Below, piece by piece: positions 33,268 through 44,920 of a stretch of 64,000 nt of DNA. A program made the translations under genes and the position numbers. The stretch comes from Phytophthora quininea. Lineage: Eukaryota; Oomycota; Peronosporomycetes; Peronosporales; Peronosporaceae. How positions within the stretch are numbered: position 1 is the stretch's first letter; each line of letters begins with the position of its first letter. The DNA lies in contig JAAVTG010000970.1 of the NCBI GenBank assembly GCA_011947345.1, positions 1-64,000 on the forward strand, in the 5' to 3' direction. The notes under the pieces were generated by a model. The model was not told the DNA's origin, did not search any database, and saw nothing but the letters and a program-made list of their open reading frames with translations.

Positions 33268-35350
33268 CTACTTTTTACCAGCCTTCACTAGCTTGTACGA
33301 CTCGAGTCGAGATGTAGGCAGCCCAGTGGACGCGTACTCATTCTTCTCTGCACCACCCTTACGCTTCTTGCTGCGACGATTCTTCTTCTTCTCAGGCTCA
33401 GCCGAGCCCTCCTCGGCAGTCAGCTCAGCATCGTCACGCTTCGCCTTCTTGCTCTTGTGCTTGGGGATATCGTCGTCTCCCTCGGGTTTCGCCTCCTCCT
33501 CATTCTCCTCCTTTGCCTTCTTTTGCTGCGTTTCCGCTTCTTCTTCGGTTTCTCAGCCGCTTGCTCGCCATCAGCATCAGTGGCATCTTCAGCAGCGTCA
33601 TTCTTGTGCCTGCGTCTTCGGTTCTCTTCGGTTTCACGCTGGGCTTCGCGAACACCCTTCTTGAAGTTCTTGAGACGTTTGCGGTCCACAGCGTACTCGG
33701 CATCAGCGTAAGGCGCCATTCGCTTGAGCGACACGAGCTGCTTAAGCTCTTTGTCGTCGGCCGCCATGATCTCGTCGACCGTCAGACCGAAGTCATTGTT
33801 CTGTACCTGACGGTACTTGAAGCGACACTTAATGTCGCCGATCAAGTCCTCGTAGTCCAGACTGTACAGCTCGTCCAGGTACTTTTGCTTCTCGCGGGCC
33901 ATTTCCTCTCGTGTCATCTTTTTCCGCGGTGTCTCTTCTTCCTGTTCCTCCTCCTGCTCTTGCTCGTCTTCACTATTTTCTTCTTCGTCATCCTCATCCT
34001 CATTGACCTTGACCTCTTCAGCGCCATCTTCTGCTTCCTGTTCTTCTTCATCCTCCGGGTCAGTCGGCAGACCAGCAAACAGCTCTTTATCCTCCTCTTC
34101 ATCCCACGTGGGCTTTTCCATATCGTCTTCGTCCTCGTCGTAGTACTGCTCGTCGAAGATGCTCTGCATTCGCTTGTCGTACTCTTCGGGGTCGAAATCT
34201 CCTTCCAAGTCCTCCGGCTTGAGCCCCGCCGTGCCTTCGTCTTCACCCATGAGCCGCGCCACCTTTTTCAGCTTCTGCTCGATCTCAGCCTGCTTCAAGT
34301 TCTTCAGGCGTCGCAGCTCCTCCTCCTTCTTCTGTCGCTCAAGCGCCTTGCGCTCCTTGCGCTCTGCACGTTTGCGCTTCCGCGAGTCATCCTCGCGACG
34401 CATACTGTCCTCAATGTGGCGCGAGTGGGTCTGAATCACACCGCCGTCCTGCTCCTCAAAGCGGAAGTTATACGTGTGCTCAAAGTTCTCGGCCTTTTCG
34501 AGTTCTTCGGCGTCTTCTTCGTCCTCTTTGACAATGTCGTCATAGTGCGGTACCACCTCGCTCTTGTCCTTCCAGCCTTCGCTGCTCAAGTAGTTCTGCA
34601 GAAACGTCTCCGGGTCCACGTCATCCTTCTTGAGCTTCGAGCCGTATTTGGTCGTGAACTCTGCGTAGTCCTCGTCTTCCTGCTTCTGTTCGCCCTCGCT
34701 CTTCTTGCGGACTGTGAACAGTCCGCCGTCTAGCTCTTCTTGCTCTTCTTCTTCCTCGCTCTGCTTCAGCGACTTTAAAAGTCCTTTTTGATCTCGGCCT
34801 GCTCCTCTGCAAACGTCTTGACCGGCTCGTCGTCCTCTTCTTCTTCGCTGCCACTCACATCCCCAGCAATGACCTGCTGCCGCACCAAGTCCTTGTAGTA
34901 TAGTGGCGCCGAGCCTTTCCTGCTCTTCTTGTCTTCGCTGCCACTGTCATCTTCGCCCTCTGGACTCTTGAAGAAGCTGATGGACGAGTCGTAGATGGCG
35001 GGGTCCTTCTTGCGGATCAGCCGCAGCGTCTTGCTGATGTCCGCGTCCAGCTCCTTCGTCAGCTCCTCGCCGTCCTCGTCCTCCGTCTCCGACTCACTCT
35101 CGCTCTCGTCGCTGCCGTCCAAGTGCACGCCACGCTTCTCCAGCGCCGTGAGCTCCTCCTTGCGCTTGCGCTGCTCGAACTCGTGGGCGAACTTTTGGTT
35201 GACAGTCAGCGACATCTCGGTGCTGCTGCTGTTGCGTGTCTGGCGCTCGCTTTTGGCAGAGCCCTTGGCAACGAGGAGCTCGTCGTCGTCCTGCTGCGGG
35301 GCGCGCTGCTTGGGCTTCGTCGCCGCCTTGGAGCTCTTGGACCGAGCCAT
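33268..35350 (-). CDS. KRI1: KRI1 nucleolar ribosome-biogenesis protein
   Basis: Nucleolar factor for 40S subunit assembly, about 695 residues. ATG 35350 (MARSKSSKAATKPKQ). Landmarks: RLIRKKDPAIYDSSISFF near residue 115 and LYYKDLVRQQV. After a frame break near 34783 (ACTTTTAAAG, one T short) come FTTKYGSKLKKDD and DPETFLQNYLSSEGWKD. The long acidic Asp/Glu region and YLDELYSLDYEDLIGDIKCR with FKYRQVQNNDFGL follow, the last being the most conserved KRI1 block. A second break near 33530 (an A run) gives a Lys-rich tail ending TSRLESYKLVKAGKK, matching the KRI1 C-terminal domain. No intron seen. Confidence 0.92.
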
Positions 35351-36533
35351 GCTGCTCGCGGCTGTTGATAGACTGGACTACTGGCTTGGAGTAGTCCAGT
35401 CGCTACTGTCATTTTACCGGCGAAAATGACGTTAGCCATGTTTAATGTCATTTTTCGCAGTTGAACAGCAGCGGCTGAGTGTTTAGCACCGGAATGGCTG
35501 GCTCGGCGAGCTTTGCTGTGCGCTCCACCACGAGGAAGTGCGTCATTGTTGTGGAGGTTGGGCAGAGCAACGTGATGGCACACTAGGTGCTCTCCATTTG
35601 CTGCAGCTGCTCAGCGTGTGCTGCATGTCAGAGGACAACGTGACGGTCTCACTTTGAGCAGGCGAGGTACCGAGGCAACAGCGACCGCAAAACAGCGAGC
35701 ATTCTGGCTGGTGCTGCTGTTGTCCGCGGGGCAGACAAAATGCATTGCAGCGCGTGCTGCCTGCGACGTCCCATGAGCGATTTGCTGTCGTGTAACTAGC
35801 AACATCGCCATCGATCCTACACCAACGAGAGCTCTTGGCATTGGCAGCAGCGTTATAGCGCTAGTGGCAAGCTTACTCAGATGTATATCGCCGCCGGCCA
35901 CTTCAACTACAGCGCCGATCGACCGCCGGCGTCCATTCCTTTTGCTAAGTGCGACTTGGATGCGAAAATCGTTCTTCCGGGCGGCATACAAAGCGCAAGA
36001 TGTTTCAAAGACATGCATATCCACGACTTCTGGCTGTGGCTCACTAGTAGCTCCGCATAATGGCCGGACAAATGGTCGTTCTTTCGGACGACATCCTTGT
36101 CGTGGCAAGCAGGGCCTTTAGAGTAGCTGACCGTGAGTGCTTGCAGCGCCGCTGGGCGGATCTCGCGGGTGCTTTTGCCACACAAAACCAGTCTCGACAA
36201 AGACGAAGCAGGGCTCGGGCGCCTACACAAGTGTGCCCCGAACGTCGCCGCCGCCAACCAACCAACACCAGTTTGCTTCTCGCCTCGGGCCTCGGCGCTC
36301 GGGCCGCTCTTCTCTAACTCGCAGGGGGCCTTCGCTTACCCCACAGCCAAAAAAGGCCGCCGAGGCGAAGAAGGCGGGGAGCTCTCCGACGTTTGAGCGC
36401 CTTCTTTTCTCAGCGGAGAAGCCGATTGGAGGAACCGCATCGCCCCCTCGTTAGAGCCTTCCGGACCAACCACCAGACCGACCGGCACTTCGACTCTATC
36501 CGCCACAGCGCGAACCGGAACAGCAGACGGTAT
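35351..36533. other. divergent intergenic region, 1.2 kb
   Basis: Lies between KRI1 (minus) and the cyclin (plus). No ORF here is convincing. A short inverted repeat, GACTGGACTACT and AGTAGTCCAGTC, lies near 35370-35402. Confidence 0.4.
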
Positions 36534-37401
36534 ATGATCGTGGACGAGAACGCCGAGTCGGAGGAGCGCGGTCGCGCCATCGTGCAGACGCTGGCCGTCG
36601 TGGTCGAGTCCATGGTGCACGCCAGCGAGCGCATGCCGCTGGGCTACTACCACAAGACCAAGTTCGAGGCCTTCCGCGCGCCGGGCATCTCGATCCGCGA
36701 CTACCTGACGCGCATCCACAAGTACGCGAGCTGCAGCCCCGAGTGCTTTGTGCTGGCGCTCGTGTACATGGACCGCCTGCACCAGATGCAGGGCTTCGTG
36801 CTCACGGAGCTCAACGTGCACCGCGTCGTCATCACCAGCGTCGTGCTCGCCGCCAAGTTCTTCGACGACCACTACTTTAACAACGCCTACTACGCCAAGG
36901 TGGGCGGCGTGCCCTGCCCGGAGATGAACGAGCTCGAGGTCGAGTACCTGCTGCTCATCAACTTTAGCCTGCACGTGAGCAGCGAGACGTACGCGCTACT
37001 ACAACGAGCTGGCCAACCACTACATGTTCACGCGCGTGCGCAACGAGTCGCTGCCCCACTCGCCCTACTTCCAGTTGCGCCACTTCGTGGCGCCCGACCC
37101 GCACCAAGAAGGACAGCTTGTCTACGTGACCGAGAGCTACCCGAGGATGCCGCCCGAGCATCATCATCGACGCAGCCACCCGCTTCCGCTGCACCATCAC
37201 AACCAGCCCCAGCAGTTGGCACCCGTGCACCACCGCCAACCGGAAGTGCACCGCCACCGACCAGAGGACGCAGACGCAGCAGTAGCAGCAGCAACAGCAG
37301 CAGCAGCTCCAGGCACCAGCAACGGCATCGCCTGTACAAAGTCCAGTCGGGCGTCCGGGCAGAAACGAAGGAGTGCCGTCGCACTCGGGGTGAACGCATA
37401 A
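36534..37401 (+). CDS. PHO80/PCL-type (P/U-type) cyclin
   Basis: Regulatory partner of a cyclin-dependent kinase. The cyclin box is plain: ISIRDYLTRIHKYASCSPEC, ALVYMDRLHQ, LNVHRVVITSVVLAAKFFDD, NNAYYAKVGGVPCPEMNELE and VEYLLLINFSLHV, the PHO80-like arrangement. The frame shifts near 36993 at a GCGC tract (two bases short); then YNELANHYMFTRV completes the box, and a His/Gln/Ala-rich tail with alanine runs ends at TAA 37399-37401. About 290 residues. I chose ATG 36534, but the frame is open for 140 bases upstream without another ATG, so a 5' exon is possible. Confidence 0.85.
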
Positions 37402-37906
37402 CTTACTTGGATGGGCCGAGGATAAGAGCTCGGGTCCGGAGAGAGGCGAGGCAAATGACCCCACGAGCGACGCTGCTAACCAACACACACAGAAACACAC
37501 TTTGACGCGACGTGAGCGAGGGCGAGAGCAGATGATGCTAAAGGGTGGTCCAGACAACGCCCCAAAGTGTACGATCGATCGATGCAGCAGCCAGACGCGT
37601 GAAGGCACGGTGCTCCAGGCCAATGGTAGCAACGCACCGTGTCCTCGCGCTGTGCGCGGATCGATTGCCAGCATTCCGTGCTGCCCTGCTGGTCCTCGTC
37701 CCGCTCGCCTCCGTCCATTCGCCTCTCCGTTAATATAGGTCAGTCAATAGTATTAGTTACCCAGGCAGGTATTCCTTGCGTTCACTTGCTCCTTCGCGGG
37801 CGCAGGATGCGAGTGACGTGCATGAGCCTCTGTAATTTAGACGCTGGTTCAATCATTTTTTCGGCAAAGTCGTTGCTAGCATCTGCAATGGCACCTGGAG
37901 GAGGAG
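37402..37906. other. intergenic stretch between convergent cyclin and methyltransferase
   Basis: No gene seen; both 3' regions should lie here. Confidence 0.35.
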
Positions 37907-38848
37907 CTACTTGCGTCTCCAGTACGTGCCATCGGACACACCCCATTGGTACTTGCGCTCGTGCTCGCGAATGAGGAACGGATAGTCCTGGCGCTCCACT
38001 AGGTCGAAATCCTTGGACAGAATCTCCTTGATCACGCTGAAGCTGTCAACCGGCTTGCCATCAGCGTCGCGCACGCCGCCGATCCACTTGCTCTTGGCAG
38101 TGTACTCTTCGAGCCACGAGTATGGGCTCACTAGCGCGAGGACGCCACCTGGGTTGATAAATCCGCTGATCTCCGTCAAGAACTTCCTCGGTTCCGGCAG
38201 TCGACACAGCAAGTTGGTGGCGAACACCGCATCAAACTTCCCCAAAGACGGCGACAGATTGCAGGCGTCTCCCTGCTGGAAGGTCACGCTGGCTGGCTTG
38301 GCTCCTTCGGGCAGCTTCACACGACGGACTTCGTGGATGTCTCCCTGGATGTGCGCCTCGTACTCCATCTCGCCCTGCTCCTTCATCTGCTGGGCCGCGT
38401 CCACAAAGTGCTGCGAGAAGTCGATCCCCACCGCCTAGAAAATGAACGAAACAAGCATTAGCTTGAAGCTTTGGAACGTCAATGGAACTAGGGAACTCGT
38501 TGCTACCTTGTCAAAGTACTTGCTGAGCTCGAAGGTGGCACGACCAACCGCCGAGCCAATGTCCAGTGCGCGTCCATGTTGGCCTTCGGCAGTAAGCTTG
38601 GCGCAGCGCTCCACTGTGCGCGGCAAAGTTGAGCGCGTCCTGCGGCGCGAAGTTGTACGGCGCGACGGTCGACGACTCGCCTGACGGATATCTGAAGTGT
38701 TGGCGAAACAGGCAAGCCAGGGCTCAATGCAGAAAGCGGACGCACCATAGTGGAACTGAAGGTACTCCTGCACGGCGCGCTCGGACTCGTAGACGGCCGA
38801 GCCGCTGGCAGTCGTGCTGCGCACGGTCTGGGCGGGAGGTGTGGACAT
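37907..38848 (-). CDS. SAM methyltransferase like the OvoA C-terminal domain
   Basis: Resembles the 4-mercaptohistidine N1-methyltransferase half of the ovothiol enzyme OvoA. ATG 38848 (MSTPPAQTVRSTTASG), then VQEYLQFHYG, an intron of about 54 bases near 38745-38692, YPSGESSTVAPYNFAPQDALN, and a break near 38625 at a GCGC tract. The SAM site follows: ALDIGSAVGRATFELSKYFD, an intron near 38508-38436 with CTAAT, VGIDFSQHF, later FDAVFATNLLCRLPEPRKFL and NPGGVLALVSPYSWLEEYT. The C-terminus ends KYQWGVSDGTYWRRK, close to the OvoA end. About 265 residues. The sulfoxide-synthase half is not in this window. Confidence 0.8.
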
Positions 38849-39595
38849 CTCGAGGCGAGTACGCGAATGACACTGTCGCCTACGGGATGCGCGTCCCGTA
38901 GATAGCAATTCGTACCAACTTATGGACACGCAAAATTGGCCAATGAAAGCGCTTGAAAAAGGTATGACCAAACTTTCAGACACTATAATTAAGTGGAAAC
39001 CCATTTTGGTCGGTTCAAAAACTCTGCAGAAACGGGTCTTTTTGGTCTGACCAAATACAACCCTGTTCAGAACACTGGATCTTCTTAGCCGTCGTGCTCG
39101 TCGTAGACGCCCCCAAGTCGTCCAGGGAGATATCGTCGCCGACGAGACCGTCGAATCAATCGTGCAGCTCTTGTATCTCCTAGGATGCCAGCGTTTGCGG
39201 TGCTCTAGATCTCATCAAGCTCTTATTACCCTGGCGGGTTTAGATCAGCGAGCCTTTCATTGTTTGCTAGAGCGCTATGAAGCTGTATACAATTCCTATA
39301 CGCTCTACAGATTGTGGTTGCGCTGTCAGGTTACGCAGTGAAGAAAACGGGAATGATTACGCTTGATTGATGCTGTGCAAAGTATAGGGTTTGTTCCTGT
39401 TTGGGCAAGAATACGTGGCGCCGCGTACGCTTTTGTTATGCTTTTTGGCGTGATATTAAGTTTAGGCACGCTATTTATCCGTTTTGGTCGTCATATTTTG
39501 ATTCGTGTGCCGGCTAGCAACGCAAACGCAGCTGTTAAGACTCCATCCCTGCACCAAATTCAGCTGTATCAACAAGCATGTCGTCGTAAACACTA

Positions 39596-41405
39596 GGTCG
39601 CTTAGCGAGTTGCGTTGTTTCTAATGAAAGATAGCGTCTTTGCCGGACAACAAATAATTTGCACAAAACGCGAGATATCTCATGAGAGACTAGATTACTT
39701 GCAGAAGACTGATCGACACGGGAAAAACCAGCGATTTGGACAAGTGACCAGGTAAAACAAGACGAACATTGCAACGAAGTAAATTTCCTATCCTTCACGT
39801 GAACGATTGTCACAGTCTCCTACTTACTACAACTCCTCGGAATACTGCGTCAATGAATCTTCGCTTGCATCCTCTTCGCCTCCCAGATCTTGAAGCGCAG
39901 TCTCCAGACGACGTTTCTTCTTGGCCCGATATCTTTTCTGCTGCTGACGCCTTTTTTCCTTGATCGACTTCCCCAGCGCAATTAATCTGTGCTGCGACTG
40001 TCGGTACCAGAGCGCGTTCTCGTCACGTAAAGGGTTAATGGAGATGTTGTAGTTTGTAAGGGCGACGCACATCCGGAAGATGTCGTCGTACATGTCTTCA
40101 CTCCACTTGAACTTGTGTGCTGTAACTTTCCAAAGGACGTTTAAACGACCAAAGAAATTCTCCACCAGGACACGATCGCTCGATACCTTGTCGTTGTTGA
40201 CCTGGTCCAGACGGCTCATATTCTTACCTTTCTTAGGATGGATGCTGCGAATGTAATTCGCCGTCCCTTGGTATCCTTTATCAGCCAAAAGTGCCCATTG
40301 ATCTGGAAATTTGTCGACCAAAGGGCCTTCGTCTCGCAAGTTCTCGTCGCCTGGCAGCTTCAGCATTCTTCCCAAATGGAAATCCTTGTTTGCCTTGAAC
40401 ATCGTGATGTCGTGCGTAGCCCCCTTTGCGTGGTCAGAGCAGTTTATCGCATAGCCATGCGTGTTGACGGACACCTCTACTTTGAGGCCGTAAAGATGAT
40501 GTTTTCCACTGAAGTACTTGCCGTTTTCTTGGATAGAACCGCCAGGCCGCCAGCTTTGTTGAAACGTAACATCAACAGCGTACAGCGCGCTGGGGAAGTT
40601 CCTGAAGACATGACCAGACGTTATCGCGTTGCGCATGGTTGTACGGTCGCACTGAGCCTCAACTTGATCGGTGTACAGCTTCTCGGAGAGCGCTCGGATC
40701 ATCTTGGTGACAGTGTCCGTGAAAGTCGCAGTTGGGACAGTGAACATGGCGGCCATGTCCTCCCATGTACCTCCCGCCTGAAGCGTGGCGAGCGTCATGA
40801 AAAAGCGTCCTTCGGTTTAATGTCAGCGTGGCGACCGCGACCTACATGATACTTCACGAGAGCGTAGTCGCGCACAGACAACCAAAGCTCGTTGAATTCA
40901 CGTAGCGAAAAGTTCGTCAGGGTCTTGATCCCACCAGAACCACCAAACTCGCGGTACTCGTCGAAGTATGGAGTGTCTGTCATTTCGCTGTCGACGTCGT
41001 GAGGCCTTGTCGTGGGGAACTCACTCAGCTCTTCTTCGCGCTCGGCTTGAGCCTCGAGCAGGCGGGCAAGGACCTCGCTGACATGTTGGCGAGATTGCTC
41101 TGGGGTGCGGACGACACGGGTAGCACGGCGCGCCATCGGACTTGTGTCTTGTATATGGGCTTGATAAAGAGGCTGCAACTCGCGAAATGAGCTAGTTTCA
41201 CGTCGGAAGACACGGCATTTCGGGAGAGACCTTGTTTTTCCCGTGGATCCTGCTCTCCCGAAAAAGCGTTCCTCATTTCCGGGGAACTATGTAACTACAG
41301 GTGTTGCCTGTATCTGATCAGATGCACTGTTTTCCTGCGGGTCGAGTGGAGGTCCCAGCAAACCATCCGATCTTCTACTAGTTACCGCCCAACTCGTCAA
41401 GCGTT
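39596..41405 (-). mobile_element. PIF/Harbinger-type DNA transposon
   Basis: A 1,810-bp element with CTA repeated on both sides (39593-39595 and 41406-41408). The ends read inward GGTCGCTTAGCGAGTTG and AACGCTTGACGAGTTG, an imperfect inverted repeat. The 3-bp duplication fits this superfamily. It contains one nearly intact transposase gene. Confidence 0.8.
39827..41136 (-). CDS. DDE_4-type transposase
   Basis: ATG 41136 (MARRATRVVRTPEQSRQ) gives about 435 residues once a single T is restored near 40803 (GCTTTTTCATG). The N-terminal DNA-binding region includes FSLREFNELWLSVRDY and KYHVGRGRHADIK. The catalytic core includes ALYAVDVTFQQSWRPGGSI (first Asp), YGLKVEVSVNTHG, QWALLADKGYQG (second Asp) and DRVLVENFFGRL (Glu). 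The basic tail is GKSIKEKRRQQQKRYRAKKK. Apart from the one-base break it looks whole, so this may be a young, potentially active copy. It is the reference for the decayed relatives at 11162-14950. Confidence 0.85.
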
Positions 41406-41881
41406 CTACTCTTTGCTAGAAGATGTGTTTGCGGTTGCGGATGAACTCAAACTTTATCTACAACAACGTGGCGACTGCAAGATACAAAACATGTTTTATA
41501 ACGGCTGAAAGCATGACTATTATGTAAGCAATGTGTTCGTTTTCGTTCCAGATGGAACTATTGTGGCATGTGGTCTCAATGCTACTGGATCAGTGCACAA
41601 TTCTCTGGTAGCGGAAACAGCTCAGATTTACTACAAGCTCCAGGTCACATACGATAATTGCGGTGCATATTGCCTCATCCGCGCGGAGAACGATCGCATG
41701 CGCGATTGCAATCGCCTTCTCTACAAGAGGGGAATATTTGGGTCGCCAGTTCCCATTTTCTTCTAGTGTAAACGTGAGAACTTAAGACGTAGACTCGACA
41801 CCGTACGATCAACACCACACGCTGAATTATGAAGTCGCGCGACTACCATCCAATCGTCTGCGGCAATCGGCAATCCCGTCT

Positions 41882-42553
41882 TCAGAATCTTGGGCAAAAC
41901 AGACAGTTCATGATGCGTGTAGCCAGCTCCCTCTTTGTGTAGTTGGCAGAGCGCTTTCTCTTCTTTTTCTTTGATTTCGTATTAGCTGCCGGCTGTGCAG
42001 AAGACGGAGCAGACAAAGAAGCAACATCACCTCCCTGAAAATCGCCCATGCCATCACGGGGAAAATCGCTATTCTGCGATGCAGCAGCATAACGACTCCA
42101 GCGATCTCGGATCCCGTCCGTTTGCAGTTGCACCAAGCTTGAAATATCCACCTAGTCTGGGATGCCATTGTCTCCACTGAGAGAAATGACTGAAGTAGCT
42201 ACACGAGCCTGGCGTAAAGCTTGGAGGGGGTGGTCCAATAGAGCAACATCGACGTTTGCACTCGTCTGTGGTAGTGTTGGCGTTGAGTTGCTTGGCATGA
42301 AGCTGCCTTCTCCAACAGAATTATCGTTGAGGAGAGTCATCCGCGAGTTTTCTAACGGGGCTTGATTCAAAAGAGGGCGCTGGACATCGCTCCGGACCGG
42401 GGCTTCAAGTGAGAGAGGTAGCAGAGGCGCTGCAGCTGGTGTAGCAGCCAGGCGAGCGGCGGGCCTTATTGCTTCGAGACGACCCGCGACCGCCCATTCG
42501 GTCATTTTGGTCAGCGAAATGCACTCGGGTCGTCGACGTCGACAATCAACCAT
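41882..42553 (-). pseudogene. unknown ORF with one in-frame stop
   Basis: From ATG 42553 (MVDCRRRRPECISLTKMTEW) the frame runs to TAG at 42154-42152, then continues in the same frame for 89 codons (VDISSLVQLQTDGIRDRW) to a stop at 41882. The second part has a Lys/Arg run (TKSKKKKRKRSANYTKREL) like a nuclear signal. Either a nonsense mutation or an unseen intron explains the stop. It lies in the transposon-rich stretch and may belong to an element; I recognise no family. Confidence 0.35.
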
Positions 42554-44065
42554 ATTTGGTCAAGAATCGCAGCTGCGCATTACCAGTCTTCGCAGAAATG
42601 AACGAACCAAAAACAGTAATTGGTATTCCGGGAGCAATCAAAACGAAGATTGGGGTATATAATTGCGTGTTACGGTAATCTAATGCCGTGAGTAGCAATA
42701 ACTGGCTAGGGCCATTGAAGGGTGATGTAATGATGAACAAGCCGAAGAGCCAACGCGATTTTACATCCTTTTGCTTCTATTCAGAGCATTGGTATCCTTG
42801 TGATCATTCATCCGATCGTGAGCGCCGTTGAGGTGCACATGAGAGATTGCCATTTTTCCCTTTGAAATTGTTTAATTTGTTCGAAGTTGACGATTTTCTT
42901 CATGCATTGACGCACTTGTGATGTGATGAACACTGGAAACTGTTTGCGATGGATAATTTGTTGGTATGGCATTTGCAGGCGGACGGAAAAAGTATATCGC
43001 TGCGCGAGGAGAACCTGATGGAGTAATGTCCACATTTTGAGCGATTTTCTCTGTCACCACACTGTTTTTATGCTGCCAGAGTGCTTGAATTTCTTTCAAA
43101 GCTCGCGGAGGAGGTATTCGTGCTTCCGAGGAATATCTTGTGCACACCCATCAACACGAACTTGATGTGGATACACTTGGAGTCCATTGGACAAATCAGT
43201 ACATGGACTGCTTAGAGCTGTTCGAGTTGCTCTGTTGACAGATGCGCGGACAGATCATCGTTATCGGCAAACACTTGGCCATCAAAGCGGTGTCGTGACG
43301 CGATGAAGAGATCGTCAATGACGGTTCAGTTCGATAGCACAAACGTTCCTACGTAAGTGCATATGGTGGCAGTCTAGAAGGCGTCGATGGAGCCCTTGGT
43401 GTTTCGAGGCATAACATCGACCACAGGAACGTGCTACTTGCCACTGCTGCTCGGAGTGGGGCCGTACATAGGTTTCTTTTAGTGGCGGTTATCTCACGCG
43501 CGGCAAAACCTCTTTGTGTTCCACGTCACCATTCCGGCCGCGAGTTCAGAACACACAGAGCTCACGAGGTCCTTGTTGCTGAGATAAGAGCAGCCCTTTT
43601 CCAGCAGCTCCTTCATCATGCGCACGCGCTCCATCATGTTTTCGATGCGTGTCTGCCTATTGCCCTCGGCGGCCTTAGCGATGACCGCCTCCTACGTCGT
43701 TCGGTCGAGATACATCCACATCCACAGCGGGCAGATTGTAAATTGGGTCCATCGCAGCTCGGACAGGCTGGAGCGTGTCTGCACTGCATTGTCTGTCCCT
43801 TCGTCGGTGCTGGGATCCGGTGTCGAGCTTGAGTCTGTATTGCTTGCAGCAACTCGCACGCGGCAAATCTGGGGCACTAGTATTCTTGGGTCACTGACAA
43901 ATATTTGGATATAAAGCGCCATGTCATCGATCTAGTGTCTAACTAAAACGAGTTGTTAACGACGAATCATCCGACATTGAATGAAACGTGGATCGTAGGT
44001 TAGACCGAGCTAATTATGTAGTCAATTTGGTGCATACACAGTCATTTTTGTGTATGTTCATTTTA
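42554..44065. other. transposon-rich stretch with unassigned ORF fragments
   Basis: No intact gene. On the minus strand two protein-like fragments stand out: RIPPPRALKEIQALWQHKNS near 43110-43050, and RQTRIENMMERVRMMKELLE with GCSYLSNKDLVSSVCSEL near 43660-43530. The second resembles coiled segments of transposon-associated SANT/NAM-type proteins, but I cannot name it. Confidence 0.3.
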
Positions 44066-44920
44066 CTACTCCGTCCCAAAACAGCTGCACGGATCGGCTT
44101 CGCTCAAGTTTTTAGTTGCTTTCACTATCTCTAAGATAAAGACAGGGCCTTGAGAGCTCCGTCAGAGCATCGAATGCTCAAGGGAAGTCGTCCCTCCTTC
44201 TCTAGTCGTGCTTTGCCCATGTGAACAGGTTTAAACGCATTCCTGCCGCGCTCTTGAATGCACTTGTCAATTGTGTCCGGCAGCGACAAAATGCATCGTT
44301 AACCGTTGTTGGCGGAAGATTCCAGTACGCCTCTATGGTCTGGTCCACATCTCTAGCAGGACACTGTGGCTGCCGCGCTTGAATCGCCGTGAATAGCCCC
44401 AAGTCCAACACAATGAAATCGGGGCTATTCGGCGGCTGGAAGCGAAGATCAATGGAGTGTCCGGTGTCAGCTACAGCAGCACAAAAGCGTGGATCGCCAA
44501 ATGGTATGTGCGGCGATGGATTGTCTTGTTGCGCTGAGATCTTGTCGTTCTTGTCTGTCGTCCGGGGCCAGTTGTGCTTGGATTGACGTCAAATTCGTCT
44601 GAACCCAGAGCCAGCGCACCGCGTGCAGGGGTATCTTGCTCCGAGAGGGTGAGAATGGCAGACATGACGCGCTCGCGGTCGCTGTTGGTAAGTTCTCTGG
44701 TGTTGTAGCGGTTCATCGTCACGGGGCGGGGCGAAATCGTTAATGAGCCGTCGCACGCAGAATGCTTGATCTCCTCGTCACCACTCGTTTGGCTTGTTTG
44801 GGGTCAATTTGGCAGCTGTAGTGAAGCTCAGCGTACCATTGAAATGCGCAGCTCATAGCGGTTTAATTTCTACCAAATCCGGAAAAGCACTTTCGTGCAA
44901 CTGTTTTGGGGACGGAGTAG
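44066..44920 (-). mobile_element. Tc1/mariner-like deletion derivative
   Basis: An 855-bp element flanked by TA (44064-44065 and 44921-44922). The ends read inward CTACTCCGTCCCAAAACAG and CTACTCCGTCCCCAAAACAG. The minus strand encodes an N-terminal piece (MNRYNTRELTNSDRERVMSA, about 44716) and, after an internal loss, the C-terminal DDE block SPDFIVLDLGLFTAIQARQP, ending at 44202. The catalytic middle is missing, so it is non-autonomous. Confidence 0.75.

Larger units (their letters stand above)
39170..41766 (+). pseudogene. PIF/Harbinger-like transposase gene split by another element
   Basis: The left part (39170-39595) encodes RSHQALITLAGLDQRAF, later LIDAVQSIGFVPVWARIRGA and IRFGRHILIRV, and HQIQLYQQACRRKH. 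The right part (41406-41766) encodes LLEDVFAVADELKLYLQQ, QNMFYNG, VFVFVPDGTIVACGLNATGS and YKRGIFGS. These are N-terminal and central blocks of a DDE_4-type transposase. A 1,810-bp element with CTA flanks separates them; without it the codons read on as RRKHYSLLEDVF. Other breaks (near 39330 and a TGA near 41508) show the copy was already damaged or carries errors. Confidence 0.72.

Noticed and set aside
33513..34733. Plus-strand ORF of 406 codons full of Leu, Val and Phe
   Set aside because: Antisense of the Asp/Glu/Lys-rich KRI1 gene; not a membrane protein.
35611..36108. Minus-strand ORF of 165 codons between KRI1 and the cyclin
   Set aside because: Non-descript composition, no motif, overlapping alternatives on both strands; too weak to call.
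36336..36974. Long minus-strand ORF opposite the cyclin gene, rich in His, Val and Leu
   Set aside because: Composition is the mirror of the cyclin codons, with no motif; the cyclin box on the other strand explains it.
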